Shown: positions 1 through 8,503, counted from the first letter of the stretch. The stretch: 64,000 bases of DNA from JAJTHC01 sp044358835 (GCA_044358835.1 JBIKNF010000001.1:124001-188000); one strand, 5' to 3'. The notes: a model not told the origin generated them from the sequence alone. Translations and numbers: made by a program.

Positions 1-340
1 TCTGTTCATACAGGGTTCCTAAACTAAAATAAATGGCCGGGTCTTTGGCATCCAGTTGTGCGGCCCTGTCATAGGCTTGAATGGCTTGATCCACCAAGCC
101 TTGTTTTTGGTAAATTTCCCCCAGCGTAATGTATAACAGCGGGTCATATGAATCAAAGGTAATGGCTTGGCGAATGTCTGATTCGGCTTGTGGGTATCGC
201 CCTTCAGCAATGGCGTTGCGAGCCTTTTGATGCCATTCTAAGGCCGCAGGGGAAAGGGCCCAAACTTCTGCGGGTAGGAACAACAGCGTCGCTAAAAAAA
301 GCCACGTCAAAAAAGGCAAAGAAACACGAGCGATGAGCAT
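1..340 (-). CDS. TPR-repeat exported protein (partial, runs off left edge)
   Basis: The reverse strand from 340 is open to the window edge and encodes at least 113 residues. It begins MLIARVSLPFLTWLFLAT, a basic-then-hydrophobic signal peptide ending near AEVWA, followed by TPR-like helices (YDPLLYITLGEIYQKQGL and DPAIYFSLGTLYEQ) with the Gly/Ala/Tyr/Pro spacing of the tetratricopeptide family. An AAGGGGG Shine-Dalgarno 8-9 nt before the ATG fixes the start. TPR proteins are protein-interaction scaffolds; the export signal places this one in the periplasm or outer envelope. It diverges from murC. The partner and the full length cannot be seen. Confidence 0.8.
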   Translation of the reverse strand, partial: MLIARVSLPFLTWLFLATLLFLPAEVWALSPAALEWHQKARNAIAEGRYPQAESDIRQAITFDSYDPLLYITLGEIYQKQGLVDQAIQAYDRAAQLDAKDPAIYFSLGTLYEQ

Positions 341-455
341 GGCACAATTCCCCCTTATCATCAAAACAAACGAGCCCCCTTATTATAGATTCCGTGGGCG
401 TTTTTGGCTAGCGATTTTTGTTTTCCACGGCTTGCTAGAAGATTATGGCATTTCA

Positions 456-464
456 TGCTACAAT
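456..464 (+). promoter_or_regulatory. extended -10 promoter of murC
   Basis: TGC-TACAAT lies 38 nt before the murC ATG. It matches an extended -10 (TGnTAnaaT); no convincing -35 is visible at 16-18 nt. The same TATGCTAnanT pattern recurs upstream of many genes here. Confidence 0.5.
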
Positions 465-501
465 AAAGCTGTTTTCACTTGCCCAGAAAGACGTTTAACG
501 C

Positions 502-2082
502 ATGCCCTTGATTGAAAATAATACGCTGGATCAATGGCTTTTTGCCGAAGAAAGCCTTAGCCCCCTTGACGCTTTAAGGCTCGATGACGTGCTTAAAACG
601 CGTCCGCCGTTTTATTTTGTGGGCATTGGCGGGGCGGGGATGAGTGCGTTAGCCTTAGCCTTACACGCCAAGGGGTTTGACGTTTCAGGCAGTGATGTCA
701 CGACTTCTAGCACCACACGGCGACTTCAAGAAACAGGCGTCACGGTGTTTCAAGGCCATCAGGCAGGGCAAGTGCCTAAACAGGCGGTGGTGGTGCTTTC
801 AACCGCCATTGACGAAAAAAACCCCGAAGTACAACAAGCCTTGGCTCGCCAACAGCCGTTGTGGCATCGCTCGCAAGTTTTACAAGGCTTAATGCATAGC
901 CCTTGCCTAGGTAGTAGCATCAGCATCGGTCTTACAGGCACTCATGGTAAAACCACGCTCACGGGCTTGATGGACAGCGTCTTACTTCAGGCGAAGTTTC
1001 CCGCACTCACCTTGGCAGGCGGGAAACTGCCACAATTGGGGCAAAACCTTCGTTTAACAGAAGGAGCCACCACCTGTGTGGCGGAATTAGATGAAAGCGA
1101 CGGCACTATTTTACGCTATGCCCCTACCTTTACCATTTTAGCCAACTTGGAATTGGATCATGCAGATCACTACACCGACGGCCTAACGCACTTGCTCAAC
1201 ACCTTTGAACGTTTTTTTAGCCAACTAACGCGTTTTAGCGAACGCCACATGGCTCCCACCCCGTCGATTATTTTAAACGGCCAGTGTGAAAATACCCTAA
1301 AAATCATTCATGCCTTGCCTGAAGACGTTCATCGTTTTTGGATTTTTGATGACAAAAATCGTGCGGATGACTTTAAAGAAATAGGCACACGCTACTTGAT
1401 TCAAACACAAGCGGAAGGCTTTTCTTTAAGCGTCAAAACGGCGGAAACGTGGGAACCTATCGAAAGCCCTACAAACGAACCACTTCGCCTCTCGATTCCT
1501 GGGCATCACAACGTCTGGAATGCGTCTATGGTGGCGGTGGTGGCGCTTCAGCTGGGAATTGCGATGGGGGATGTCGCGAAAGGACTTGAGGCCTTTACAG
1601 GCATGGGCAGACGCTTTGAACTAGTTGGGCACTATAAAAACGCGCGATGGATCGATGATTACGCCCACCACCCCACCGAAGTAAACGTCACCTTACAAGC
1701 CAGTCGTCAATACATGCAACGCCTTGGACTAACAGGCAAGCTTATTGCCTGTTTTCAACCCCACCGATACACCCGCCTTCAAGCCTTGTGGGACGGCTTT
1801 CTGGACGCCTTTAAAGAAGCAGATGTCGTCTATATTTTAGACACCTTTCACGCCTTTGAAGCGCCTATTACAGGCATTGACAGCCCCCATTTTGTCGACG
1901 CCTTAAAAGCCAAGTTCCCTCAGCAAACAATCGCTTACGCCCCTGATGTGGCGACCTTACAAGCCACCTTGGCTGAAACCGTTCACGCGCAAGATGTGGT
2001 GCTTTCCATGGGGGCAGGGACGATTACCCACTTGTTTAGAACGGCCCCTTTTCATGACGTTCGAGGGACAAACGGATGTTAA
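502..2082 (+). CDS. murC: UDP-N-acetylmuramate--L-alanine ligase MurC
   Basis: MurC adds L-alanine to UDP-MurNAc in the cytoplasm, the first peptide step of peptidoglycan synthesis. The 526-residue product has the N-terminal nucleotide-binding FVGIGGAGMSALAL (about residues 39-52), the Mur-ligase P-loop GTHGKTT (146-152), the central AELDESDGT and NLELDHADHY motifs, and the C-terminal GMGRRFELVG and IDDYAHHPTEV. It is somewhat longer than the usual 460-490 residues because of an N-terminal lead of about 35. It opens a murC-murB-ddl-ftsQ run and overlaps murB by 7 bp, so the two are probably translationally coupled. The family assignment is secure. Confidence 0.97.
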   Translation: MPLIENNTLDQWLFAEESLSPLDALRLDDVLKTRPPFYFVGIGGAGMSALALALHAKGFDVSGSDVTTSSTTRRLQETGVTVFQGHQAGQVPKQAVVVLSTAIDEKNPEVQQALARQQPLWHRSQVLQGLMHSPCLGSSISIGLTGTHGKTTLTGLMDSVLLQAKFPALTLAGGKLPQLGQNLRLTEGATTCVAELDESDGTILRYAPTFTILANLELDHADHYTDGLTHLLNTFERFFSQLTRFSERHMAPTPSIILNGQCENTLKIIHALPEDVHRFWIFDDKNRADDFKEIGTRYLIQTQAEGFSLSVKTAETWEPIESPTNEPLRLSIPGHHNVWNASMVAVVALQLGIAMGDVAKGLEAFTGMGRRFELVGHYKNARWIDDYAHHPTEVNVTLQASRQYMQRLGLTGKLIACFQPHRYTRLQALWDGFLDAFKEADVVYILDTFHAFEAPITGIDSPHFVDALKAKFPQQTIAYAPDVATLQATLAETVHAQDVVLSMGAGTITHLFRTAPFHDVRGTNGC

Positions 2083-3092
2083 ATACGCCATCGAATCCTG
2101 CTTATGCGTCTTTAAGTCTGACGCCTGAATACGAAAAATCGTCTGCCCCGTATTCCACGTATCGTATTGGGGGGAAGATGGATCTGGCGTGGTTTCCCAC
2201 CACGAAGGAGGAAGCCATCGCGCTTTTGACGTTTTTAGCCCCCTTGATTAAGGCGAGGGAAACGACTTTAAACGTGCTGGGCTGGGGAAGCAACACACTC
2301 ATTGCTAGTGCGGGTATTGCGGGGCATACGCTTATTACGCGTAAGCTTTCGGGGATGCACGACCTAGGGGGCGGTCGTTTTTTGATTGAGGCGGGCGTTC
2401 ATTTGGCCAAAGTAGCTCATACCGTGGTGGAAGCGGGCTTTCAATGGAGTGAATACATGATTGGCATTCCCGGCACGATGGGAGGGGCCGCCGTCATGAA
2501 TGCGGGGGCCATGGGGCAAGACACCGCCCAAATTGTTGAACGGGTGCTTGTGTTTGATTTTCAAGACGCCCAAGCCCATTGGGTAGCCGCCGTCGACTTA
2601 GACTTTCACTATCGCTATAGTGCGCTCAACCCTCAACGGCAAGTCATTTTGGCCACCGAATGTCGTTTTGCAGCCGGCGATGCCGGAGCAAGCAAGGCGC
2701 TAATGGAACGAAACCTCGCCTTTAGAAAAGCCCACCACCCGATTGAACCCAACGGGGGCAGTGTCTTTCGCAATCCCACGACGCCTCCTCAAGGGGGGGG
2801 GCACGTTTTAAGTGTCGGTAAATTACTCGAAGACTTGGGCGCCAAAGGCACTTGGAAAGTGGGCGGAGCCGAAGTCAGTGCCTTACACGCGAATTTTATT
2901 GTCAATACGAATCACGCGACTTCCACCGATGTACTCACCCTCATGCGCCAAATGCAAGTCGCCGTGTGGGACGCTTACGGCCTGCGCATTTACCCCGAAA
3001 ATCGTTTTATTGGCCAAGCCACCCCAGAAGAAAATGCCTTATGGCACGCCCTTAAAGAAGGAGACCCTCACCATGCCCCTGCCTCAAGTTAA
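2076..3092 (+). CDS. murB: UDP-N-acetylenolpyruvoylglucosamine reductase MurB
   Basis: MurB is the FAD-dependent reductase that turns UDP-GlcNAc-enolpyruvate into UDP-MurNAc. The 338 residues show the FAD-site LGWGSNTLI, the core IGIPGTMGGAAVMNAGAMG, the catalytic-serine segment PNGGSVFRNP and the C-terminal HANFIVN and YPENRFIG, which carries the catalytic Glu. The ATG overlaps the murC stop. The murC-murB pairing followed by ddl and ftsQ is a standard division/cell-wall cluster. Unusually, the ddl start lies 20 bp inside its 3' end. The assignment is secure from motifs and context. Confidence 0.96.
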   Translation: MLNTPSNPAYASLSLTPEYEKSSAPYSTYRIGGKMDLAWFPTTKEEAIALLTFLAPLIKARETTLNVLGWGSNTLIASAGIAGHTLITRKLSGMHDLGGGRFLIEAGVHLAKVAHTVVEAGFQWSEYMIGIPGTMGGAAVMNAGAMGQDTAQIVERVLVFDFQDAQAHWVAAVDLDFHYRYSALNPQRQVILATECRFAAGDAGASKALMERNLAFRKAHHPIEPNGGSVFRNPTTPPQGGGHVLSVGKLLEDLGAKGTWKVGGAEVSALHANFIVNTNHATSTDVLTLMRQMQVAVWDAYGLRIYPENRFIGQATPEENALWHALKEGDPHHAPASS

Positions 3093-4134
3093 TCCCTTTG
3101 AAGGCTGGACAAGCCAAGCCCCCAACGGTTTACGACAGATTCACCCTTCCGCTCGCATTGCCGTGCTTTGTGGCGGGGCCTCTTCTGAACGTGAGGTGTC
3201 CTTACGTTCGGGCAAAAATTGTTACGAAGCCCTGCTACGATTGGGCTACACCCATGTTAAATTGATTGAAGTCAACCAGTACGTGGCTCAAGTATTGTTG
3301 GATTTAGAGGTGCAGGTGGCCTTTTTGGCCGTTCATGGCGAACAAGGCGAAGACGGGGCCATTCAAGGCTTGCTTGAAATTTTAGGCATTCCTTATACGG
3401 GCAACCGCCTTCAAGCCAGTGCCATCACTATGGACAAAGACCTCACCAAGCGTGTTTTAAAAGCGCAAGGGCATCCCGTTTTGGCTTCCAACACCTTTTA
3501 TTGGAACCCTGAAGAAGGGGCCGATTTTCATTTTATTGAACGCTTGCTCAAAGATATTGGCTTGCCGATGATGGTAAAACCCTTGCAGACGGGTTCAAGC
3601 GTAGGCATGAGCAAAGTGGAACATGCCGATGAACTTGTGGAGGCCCTTGATTTAGCAGCCGAACACGGCGGAAGAATTATGGTGGAACGCTTTGCCAAAG
3701 GCAAAGATTTAACGGTGGGTGTAATCAACATCGACGGCATACCAACAGTCACCCCGATTTTAGAATTACGCCCCAAAACAGGCTGGTACGACACCAAAGC
3801 CAAGTACACCCAAGGCCTCACTGAGTTTATTTTACCCGCCGAACTGTCTCCCGAAATCACCCAAGCCATTCAAGATGAAGCCCTGGCGGTGCATCAAACA
3901 CTGGGTTGTCACGGGGTTAGTCGTACCGATTTTGTGACCACAGAATTGGGGGATTTTTACATTTTAGAAGTCAATAGCATTCCTGGCATGACGGATTTAA
4001 GTGATTTGCCCGCCCAGTGCCACGCCATGGGCATGCCTTATGACGCCCTAGTTAATCATGTATTACACAGTGCTGTTCAAACCCCTGAACAAATCGCCAA
4101 ATGCCTTGTTGCCCGTTGCGCTCAACCCCTTTAA
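3073..4134 (+). CDS. ddl: D-alanine--D-alanine ligase Ddl
   Basis: This ATP-grasp ligase makes the D-Ala-D-Ala dipeptide for the peptidoglycan stem. The open frame extends upstream to 2812, but the ATG at 3073 has an AAGGAG Shine-Dalgarno 8 nt before it and gives the expected 353 residues. Visible motifs are LCGGASSEREVSLRSG, the substrate-loop HGEQGEDGAIQG, the ATP-grasp MVKPLQTGSSVGMSKV and the metal-binding LEVNSIPGMTDLS. The usual Asn-Thr-x-Pro-Gly appears as Asn-Ser-Ile-Pro-Gly, a mild change. It overlaps murB by 20 bp and precedes ftsQ. The assignment is secure. Confidence 0.96.
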   Translation: MPLPQVNPFEGWTSQAPNGLRQIHPSARIAVLCGGASSEREVSLRSGKNCYEALLRLGYTHVKLIEVNQYVAQVLLDLEVQVAFLAVHGEQGEDGAIQGLLEILGIPYTGNRLQASAITMDKDLTKRVLKAQGHPVLASNTFYWNPEEGADFHFIERLLKDIGLPMMVKPLQTGSSVGMSKVEHADELVEALDLAAEHGGRIMVERFAKGKDLTVGVINIDGIPTVTPILELRPKTGWYDTKAKYTQGLTEFILPAELSPEITQAIQDEALAVHQTLGCHGVSRTDFVTTELGDFYILEVNSIPGMTDLSDLPAQCHAMGMPYDALVNHVLHSAVQTPEQIAKCLVARCAQPL

Positions 4135-4156
4135 TGCAAGAGTTCACCCCCTACCC

Positions 4157-5218
4157 ATGTTAGAAGATACCCCACAAGACACCGAAACCCCCAACACAGA
4201 TACTTCCCCCCAGCCGGAAGACGCCCCTGAAGGGGTGTCTGCTTTCGCGGAAGGCTCTGTTGGGGAAGCTCCCTCGGTTTCGGAGCCTGTAAAAGCGCTT
4301 TCCCCCCAAGCGCTGGCTCGCTTACGTCGAAGAGAAAAAATCAAGCGTTTGTGGCAAGCACGGCTCCAAGAAGTGCTTCGGTTCTTGGTGTTTATAGGGC
4401 TGTTTTACGGGGTATTTGTTTGGCTAAACCAACCGTATTGGCGCTTAAGCCCCCAGCAGGTGGACGTAGAAGGCCACCGCATGATGCAAGCGTCTCGATT
4501 GAAACAGGCCCTGAAAAACGAGTGGGGCACCCATATATTGGCCCTCAATCCTGCCCAAGTCGCCAAAACCTTGGCCAGTAGCGATCCTTTAGTGGCGCGT
4601 ATTCAAGTGCGTCGCCTGCTATGGCCACGGCCCCATGTGGTGATTCGGGTCAGTGAACATCGTCCGTGGGGCTTGGTCTACAATCCGTGGGAAAAGGCGG
4701 GAGTACTGGCGTGGCATCGGCAAGCTAACGAACAGACGAAAGGCCATACGAATGGGCAAGGCATGGTGCCTGCACCTTATGCCTTTGTGTTGGATTCTTA
4801 TAAAAGTCTACATTTTGCTCAAGCACACTATCAATTACCCAAACAAGCATTGGCGCAACGATACACCTTTATGTTTATGGACACCCAAGCCTATCGAAGG
4901 CTCAGTCCACAAGAACGTCAACAACGACTAGAACACTTGGATCGCATCATTGAAGGGGTGCGTCAAATCAAGGGCGTGGACGTGGAAAGCCTCACGCTTT
5001 CCAATCGACAACACCTGCAATTGGATGTTACCTTAGAGGGGCATTCGGTGGTGGTGGTGGCAGGCCTCTTGGATGCGGGCATCTTTAAGCGATTGGCCCG
5101 TTTGAAGCCGGCGTTGAAGAAGATCCACGACTTGAATGAAGCTTCTCCCCATCAAATGATCGATCGGGTGGATGTCAGTTGGAATGAAAACTTGTACTTA
5201 AGACGCGCCACACGATAA
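4157..5218 (+). CDS. ftsQ: cell division protein FtsQ (POTRA-type)
   Basis: FtsQ is a bitopic inner-membrane scaffold of the divisome. From the ATG at 4157 the product is 353 residues: a Pro/Glu-rich cytoplasmic tail of about 70 residues, one transmembrane helix (LRFLVFIGLFYGVFVWLN) and a periplasmic POTRA/FtsQ domain (SPQQVDVEGHRMMQASRLKQ, then SDPLVARIQVRRLLWPRPHV). The frame is open back to 4058 inside ddl, so a longer form is possible; neither start has a strong ribosome site. Position after ddl is the normal dcw arrangement, but ftsA and ftsZ do not follow. The sequence is divergent, so domain layout and context carry the call. Confidence 0.82.
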   Translation: MLEDTPQDTETPNTDTSPQPEDAPEGVSAFAEGSVGEAPSVSEPVKALSPQALARLRRREKIKRLWQARLQEVLRFLVFIGLFYGVFVWLNQPYWRLSPQQVDVEGHRMMQASRLKQALKNEWGTHILALNPAQVAKTLASSDPLVARIQVRRLLWPRPHVVIRVSEHRPWGLVYNPWEKAGVLAWHRQANEQTKGHTNGQGMVPAPYAFVLDSYKSLHFAQAHYQLPKQALAQRYTFMFMDTQAYRRLSPQERQQRLEHLDRIIEGVRQIKGVDVESLTLSNRQHLQLDVTLEGHSVVVVAGLLDAGIFKRLARLKPALKKIHDLNEASPHQMIDRVDVSWNENLYLRRATR

Positions 5219-5260
5219 AACCGCGTCTTTTCTAACATAACCCCCATAGGAATAGCCTCC

Positions 5261-6388
5261 ATGTTCCCCAGCGAACCCAAACGCATTTTGCTCGTTCGAT
5301 TGAGTGCCAATGGTGATATTGTGCAAAGTGTTGACACCTTAAAACGTTTGCGTCAGCGATTCCCAAACGCGTTTATTGGCTGGGCCGTGGGTGAAGCAGG
5401 GGCCAGTTTGCTCAAGCCTGTCCTGCCTTGGCTTAATGCCGTGCATGCCTTGCCCAATAAAGCCTGGAGCCAGTCCTGGGTGTGGGAACTATTTCACCTG
5501 AACACGCTGAGGCGGGGGGAGGCTAAAGTGCATCGCCTGCTCAAAGAAATTCGTGCCCAACAGTATGAAGTGGCCATTGATGTTCAGGGGCTTAACAAGA
5601 GTGCCGTGTTGCCTTATTTAGCGGGGATTCCGCATCGGGTAGGCTTTGCCAATGCACGTGAACAAGCGCGTCTTTTTTATACGAAAACACCTGCACGCTT
5701 AGGCGGTTTTTTTCAGCCCACGCAACACGCCACCCAAGAATTTCAATCGCTTCTCGCGCCGTGGGAAAACAACCTTCCACAGTCGTTAGAAGCACTGCCT
5801 GCTTTGCCCGCCTTAGATTGGAGCGATCCCTTGCCGAAAACCCCCTTGTTTCTCGCGCTAGAAGAAGCCCACGCCCAAGCCAAGCGTTTAATGGGCTTTG
5901 CCCCCTTTACCATGTGGCCTTCTAAACACTGGAATTTTGCTCACTGGCAAGGCTTGATTGAAGGGGCGTTTTATAAACATCCAGACGCGTGGGGGGTATG
6001 CCTAGGTAGCCCAAGCGAAGTGGAACAATGGCAACAACTCACCCAAGGTCTTTCTGCGCAAGCCCAAGCCCGTTTGATTCACTTAGAAGGTCACACCAGT
6101 TTAGTGCAATTGATGCACGTCCTTCAAAAAATAGACGTCTTGGTGGGGTCTGATTCTGCTCCCTTACATATCATGGATTGGCTCTTGCGTGAAGGGGTAC
6201 ATCCCCAAGGTAGGGTGATTTCACTCCTTGGGCCAACGCACCCGTTACGAACGGGAGGTGCTAGTGAGCAAGCGGTGAATCTACATATAGACTTACCTTG
6301 CATGCCATGCCATAAAAAAACCTGCCCCTTAGAAACGGATGCCTGTATGAAAGCCTTGCCAGTAGAAAGGGTATTAGCGCATCTTTAG
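5261..6388 (+). CDS. glycosyltransferase family 9 (heptosyltransferase-like)
   Basis: GT9 enzymes transfer heptose or related sugars to the LPS inner core at the cytoplasmic membrane face. The 375 residues begin with the family's ILLVRLSANGDIVQSVDTL, have the sugar-nucleotide site region DVLVGSDSAPLHIMDW near residue 290, and end with the Cys cluster PCMPCHKKTCPLETDACM typical of heptosyltransferases. A second GT9 gene lies at 55097. It stands 42 nt after ftsQ on the same strand and ends 4 bp into the convergent hydrolase gene. The sugar and acceptor cannot be told from sequence. Confidence 0.85.
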   Translation: MFPSEPKRILLVRLSANGDIVQSVDTLKRLRQRFPNAFIGWAVGEAGASLLKPVLPWLNAVHALPNKAWSQSWVWELFHLNTLRRGEAKVHRLLKEIRAQQYEVAIDVQGLNKSAVLPYLAGIPHRVGFANAREQARLFYTKTPARLGGFFQPTQHATQEFQSLLAPWENNLPQSLEALPALPALDWSDPLPKTPLFLALEEAHAQAKRLMGFAPFTMWPSKHWNFAHWQGLIEGAFYKHPDAWGVCLGSPSEVEQWQQLTQGLSAQAQARLIHLEGHTSLVQLMHVLQKIDVLVGSDSAPLHIMDWLLREGVHPQGRVISLLGPTHPLRTGGASEQAVNLHIDLPCMPCHKKTCPLETDACMKALPVERVLAHL

Positions 6389-7536
6389 GCGGGCGGTTCA
6401 GGTTCCAAACATTCTTGGATTTTTTGCAGGGCTTTTCGGTTGAGTGCCAGCGTGAGGTGATCGAGTTTCCAGTCTTCTAATAAGTGATTATACACTTTAG
6501 GCCCTAATGGAGCGAGATTCCTTGCCCCTCCTCCTACTGGAACCAACAACGGCGCCGCAACAGGCACCGTTTGCAACAGCGCATTTTGAAAGGGCACCAT
6601 AAAATCCCACACCGTTACAATAGAATGGTACACGACATCCGCCCCGTGTTGAACGAGCGCTTGTTGGGCTTTGGTGAGTTGGTCAAAGACTTCGGGAATG
6701 GGTTTGTCTAAATTACGAGGCACCCAGTATTCTTTCAATCGTTGCACCCCTGTGGCGCCTAAAAAGCCTGTTCCCAAGGTCACTAAGGTCTTAATTGGCG
6801 ATTTTGGGGTCAACGTCCACATGGTGTCAATCAAGTACTTCGCCACTAAGCCCCCTAAGCAATGCCCCACCACATGGATGCGATCCACCTGATAGTGATG
6901 ACACAACGCGTCAATCTGTTCATGGACGGCAACGGCCGCTTCCCCGACGGAAGCCAGCCCATTTTTAGGCATTTCCGCCACATAAATGGGGTACCCCTGC
7001 ACCTTGAAATGTTCCACCATTTCCCGAAAGAAATAGGGGGGGGTGTTTAAGCCCGGCACCACCAAAATCGGCAACCGCTCCTGAGCAAACCCCAGCTCCT
7101 CTTCATCTGACTGCACAGACGCGTAGCCTTCTGTACGAACGGTGGGTCGAATCAGCTTGTCGGTTTCATGAAGCAAATCTGAAATCAACGGAATGACTTT
7201 AGACGCGTAAGGACTTTGACGGTTTAAGGCGTAATAATCTTGCCGAGCAGAAGCGCTTAAGCCCCACAAGCGAAACCCTGAAATAAAGTAGCTCCACAAC
7301 CACGCATAAAAACGAAAAATGGGCCAACGCCGTGGACGGTTCCATTCATTGTAGTAGGCCATAATGTTTTGAACTTCAAGGGCTTGCAACTGCCGATGGA
7401 TCGGGCTGAGTTTAACCACCCCCATGTGTAACAATCCCCCAATGGGGGTACGCATCCACAATACGCCCAAGGTTTCAAGCCATTTGGGCTTGTGAGATTT
7501 ACGACGTTTGACGACTTTGGCCATGACTATATTCAC
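6385..7536 (-). CDS. alpha/beta-hydrolase, lipase-like, with Cys in the nucleophile elbow
   Basis: This 383-residue protein has an alpha/beta-hydrolase core: PILVVPGLNTPPYFFREMVE (oxyanion strand), the nucleophile elbow HVVGHCLGGLVAKYLID (about residues 215-231), and a C-terminal KLDHLTLALN carrying the likely catalytic His. The elbow reads G-H-C-L-G-G: the lipase Ser is replaced by Cys, confirmed by codon TGC on the reverse strand. Cys nucleophiles occur in dienelactone hydrolases and PHA synthases. A hydrophobic segment near residues 85-95 suggests membrane contact. It converges with the GT9 gene. Its substrate is unknown; a lipid or polyester ester bond is the natural guess. Confidence 0.75.
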   Translation of the reverse strand: MNIVMAKVVKRRKSHKPKWLETLGVLWMRTPIGGLLHMGVVKLSPIHRQLQALEVQNIMAYYNEWNRPRRWPIFRFYAWLWSYFISGFRLWGLSASARQDYYALNRQSPYASKVIPLISDLLHETDKLIRPTVRTEGYASVQSDEEELGFAQERLPILVVPGLNTPPYFFREMVEHFKVQGYPIYVAEMPKNGLASVGEAAVAVHEQIDALCHHYQVDRIHVVGHCLGGLVAKYLIDTMWTLTPKSPIKTLVTLGTGFLGATGVQRLKEYWVPRNLDKPIPEVFDQLTKAQQALVQHGADVVYHSIVTVWDFMVPFQNALLQTVPVAAPLLVPVGGGARNLAPLGPKVYNHLLEDWKLDHLTLALNRKALQKIQECLEPEPPA

Positions 7537-7933
7537 TTTATACTTTGGGCAAGTTCACCATAGCACGCTTTGTGTGAGGTGGCAAGCGCAAGGCAAAGCG
7601 CTTCTTGCCAGAAAAAGAGGCGAGGATTAGAGCATCCAACACATCAATTCTTCTTTAGTATAGCGTATTTTTAGACGTTTTTAACCCCCTAGTCAGGTTA
7701 TGTTACAAAACCCAACGCGATATTTCAAAGTGCTATAGAAGGCTCTGCGAAAGGGCGTTTTACTCCCTCTCCCTTAGGGAGAGGGTTGGGGTGAGGGATT
7801 CGGGATGCCCGTCCATAACTGGTGTTCCCTCCTCCTAGCGTAGCCCACCATAGGCGAGGCGTGCGACCTAAGGGAGGAGGAACAAAGCAAAAGGACTTTT
7901 GCAGAGTTTTCTATATCAGCAAAAAAGTATGTA
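7537..7933. other. intergenic region between hydrolase and ATP synthase cluster
   Basis: About 400 nt with no gene. It holds the divergent start of the hydrolase gene, a full miniature inverted-repeat element (7734-7915) and, just after the element, the atpZ promoter. Nothing else is recognised. Confidence 0.7.
7734..7915. repeat. type A miniature inverted-repeat element, copy 1
   Basis: A 182-nt element bounded by imperfect inverted termini: TATAGAAGGCTCTGC at the left, and the complement TATAGAAAACTCTGC at the right. The interior has CCCTCTCCCTTAGGGAGAGG, GGTTGGGGTGAGGGATTCGGGATGCCC and a REP-like core TAGCCCACCATAGGCGAGGC. A second near-full copy is at 29469-29630; fragments of the interior are at 17350-17422 and 39267-39340. 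There is no coding capacity, so it fits a MITE or REP-type non-autonomous element. Confidence 0.8.
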
Positions 7934-7942
7934 TGCTATAGT
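7934..7942 (+). promoter_or_regulatory. extended -10 promoter of the atp cluster
   Basis: TGC-TATAGT, preceded by TA, lies 34 nt before the atpZ ATG. No -35 of quality is seen. It starts 19 nt after the end of the miniature repeat element. Confidence 0.5.
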
Positions 7943-7976
7943 ATTGGCGTGACCTCAACCGGTGAAGGAAACCCAC

Positions 7977-8165
7977 ATGGCAAGCAAAGGGCTTGAATAT
8001 GCGTCCGTCTTAATGGGATACCCCGCTTCGGCCTTTTTTATGCTTAAACTGGCGGCCTACCTCTTTCATTTTAACCCCCCTTCGTGGGTGTTTTTGGCGG
8101 TGATTTTAATTGCCCATGTATTTTCCCTCATTTATATTGTTAAAGGAATGGACTCATCGAAATAA
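7977..8165 (+). CDS. atpZ: AtpZ-like ATP synthase accessory membrane protein
   Basis: A 62-residue protein with two predicted membrane helices (ASVLMGYPASAFFMLKLAAYLF and WVFLAVILIAHVFSLIYIV). Size, two-helix form, the short Pro-containing turn between helices and position directly ahead of atpI and the Fo genes match AtpZ (F0F1-ATPase subunit, Ca2+/Mg2+ transporter family). The ATG at 7977 has AAGGA 7-8 nt before it; a GTG at 7962 in the same frame would add 5 residues but lacks a ribosome site. AtpZ is reported to act with AtpI in Mg2+ supply and Fo assembly. Similarity is by pattern only. Confidence 0.65.
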   Translation: MASKGLEYASVLMGYPASAFFMLKLAAYLFHFNPPSWVFLAVILIAHVFSLIYIVKGMDSSK

Positions 8166-8215
8166 ACGCCTCATTTTCGTGGCTCAGCCCACTTAACACG
8201 CTTTCCTTTGGCCGT

Positions 8216-8482
8216 GTGGCCTTTATTTGTGTAGGCTTTTTAGCCCTCTATTCCTGCGTGCTGTATGGCGTTATGCAGATTTGTGAACAGTCTGTAAAAA
8301 CCGCCTTTTGGCGATTATGCCTGTACATTCCCTTTGCCTTCATTTTTTTGGCCAGCTTTGCCTTGGCCTTAATTATATTCCCTCAACAAAAAGTACTTGT
8401 CATGGTATTGTTTTTTAGTTATAACTTAGTAAAGATTGGGTATGGGGCTTACAAATCATCTGTAGCGCCTTCCTGCGATTAG
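8216..8482 (+). CDS. atpI: ATP synthase subunit I (AtpI), start uncertain
   Basis: This small hydrophobic protein (88 residues from GTG 8216) has about three or four membrane helices and lies between atpZ and subunit a, the place of AtpI, which helps build the c-ring. The frame is open back to 8144 with no ATG, GTG or TTG before 8216. GTG 8216 has no Shine-Dalgarno and would begin the protein directly in the first helix. An AAAGGA at 8143-8148 lies at proper spacing from an ATC codon at 8156 (an ATA follows at 8162, overlapping the atpZ stop), so a rare non-canonical start that adds about 18-20 residues is possible. The family call rests on context and hydropathy. Confidence 0.6.
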   Translation: MAFICVGFLALYSCVLYGVMQICEQSVKTAFWRLCLYIPFAFIFLASFALALIIFPQQKVLVMVLFFSYNLVKIGYGAYKSSVAPSCD

Positions 8483-8503
8483 TTTTAGGAGAACACCTGC
8501 AAC

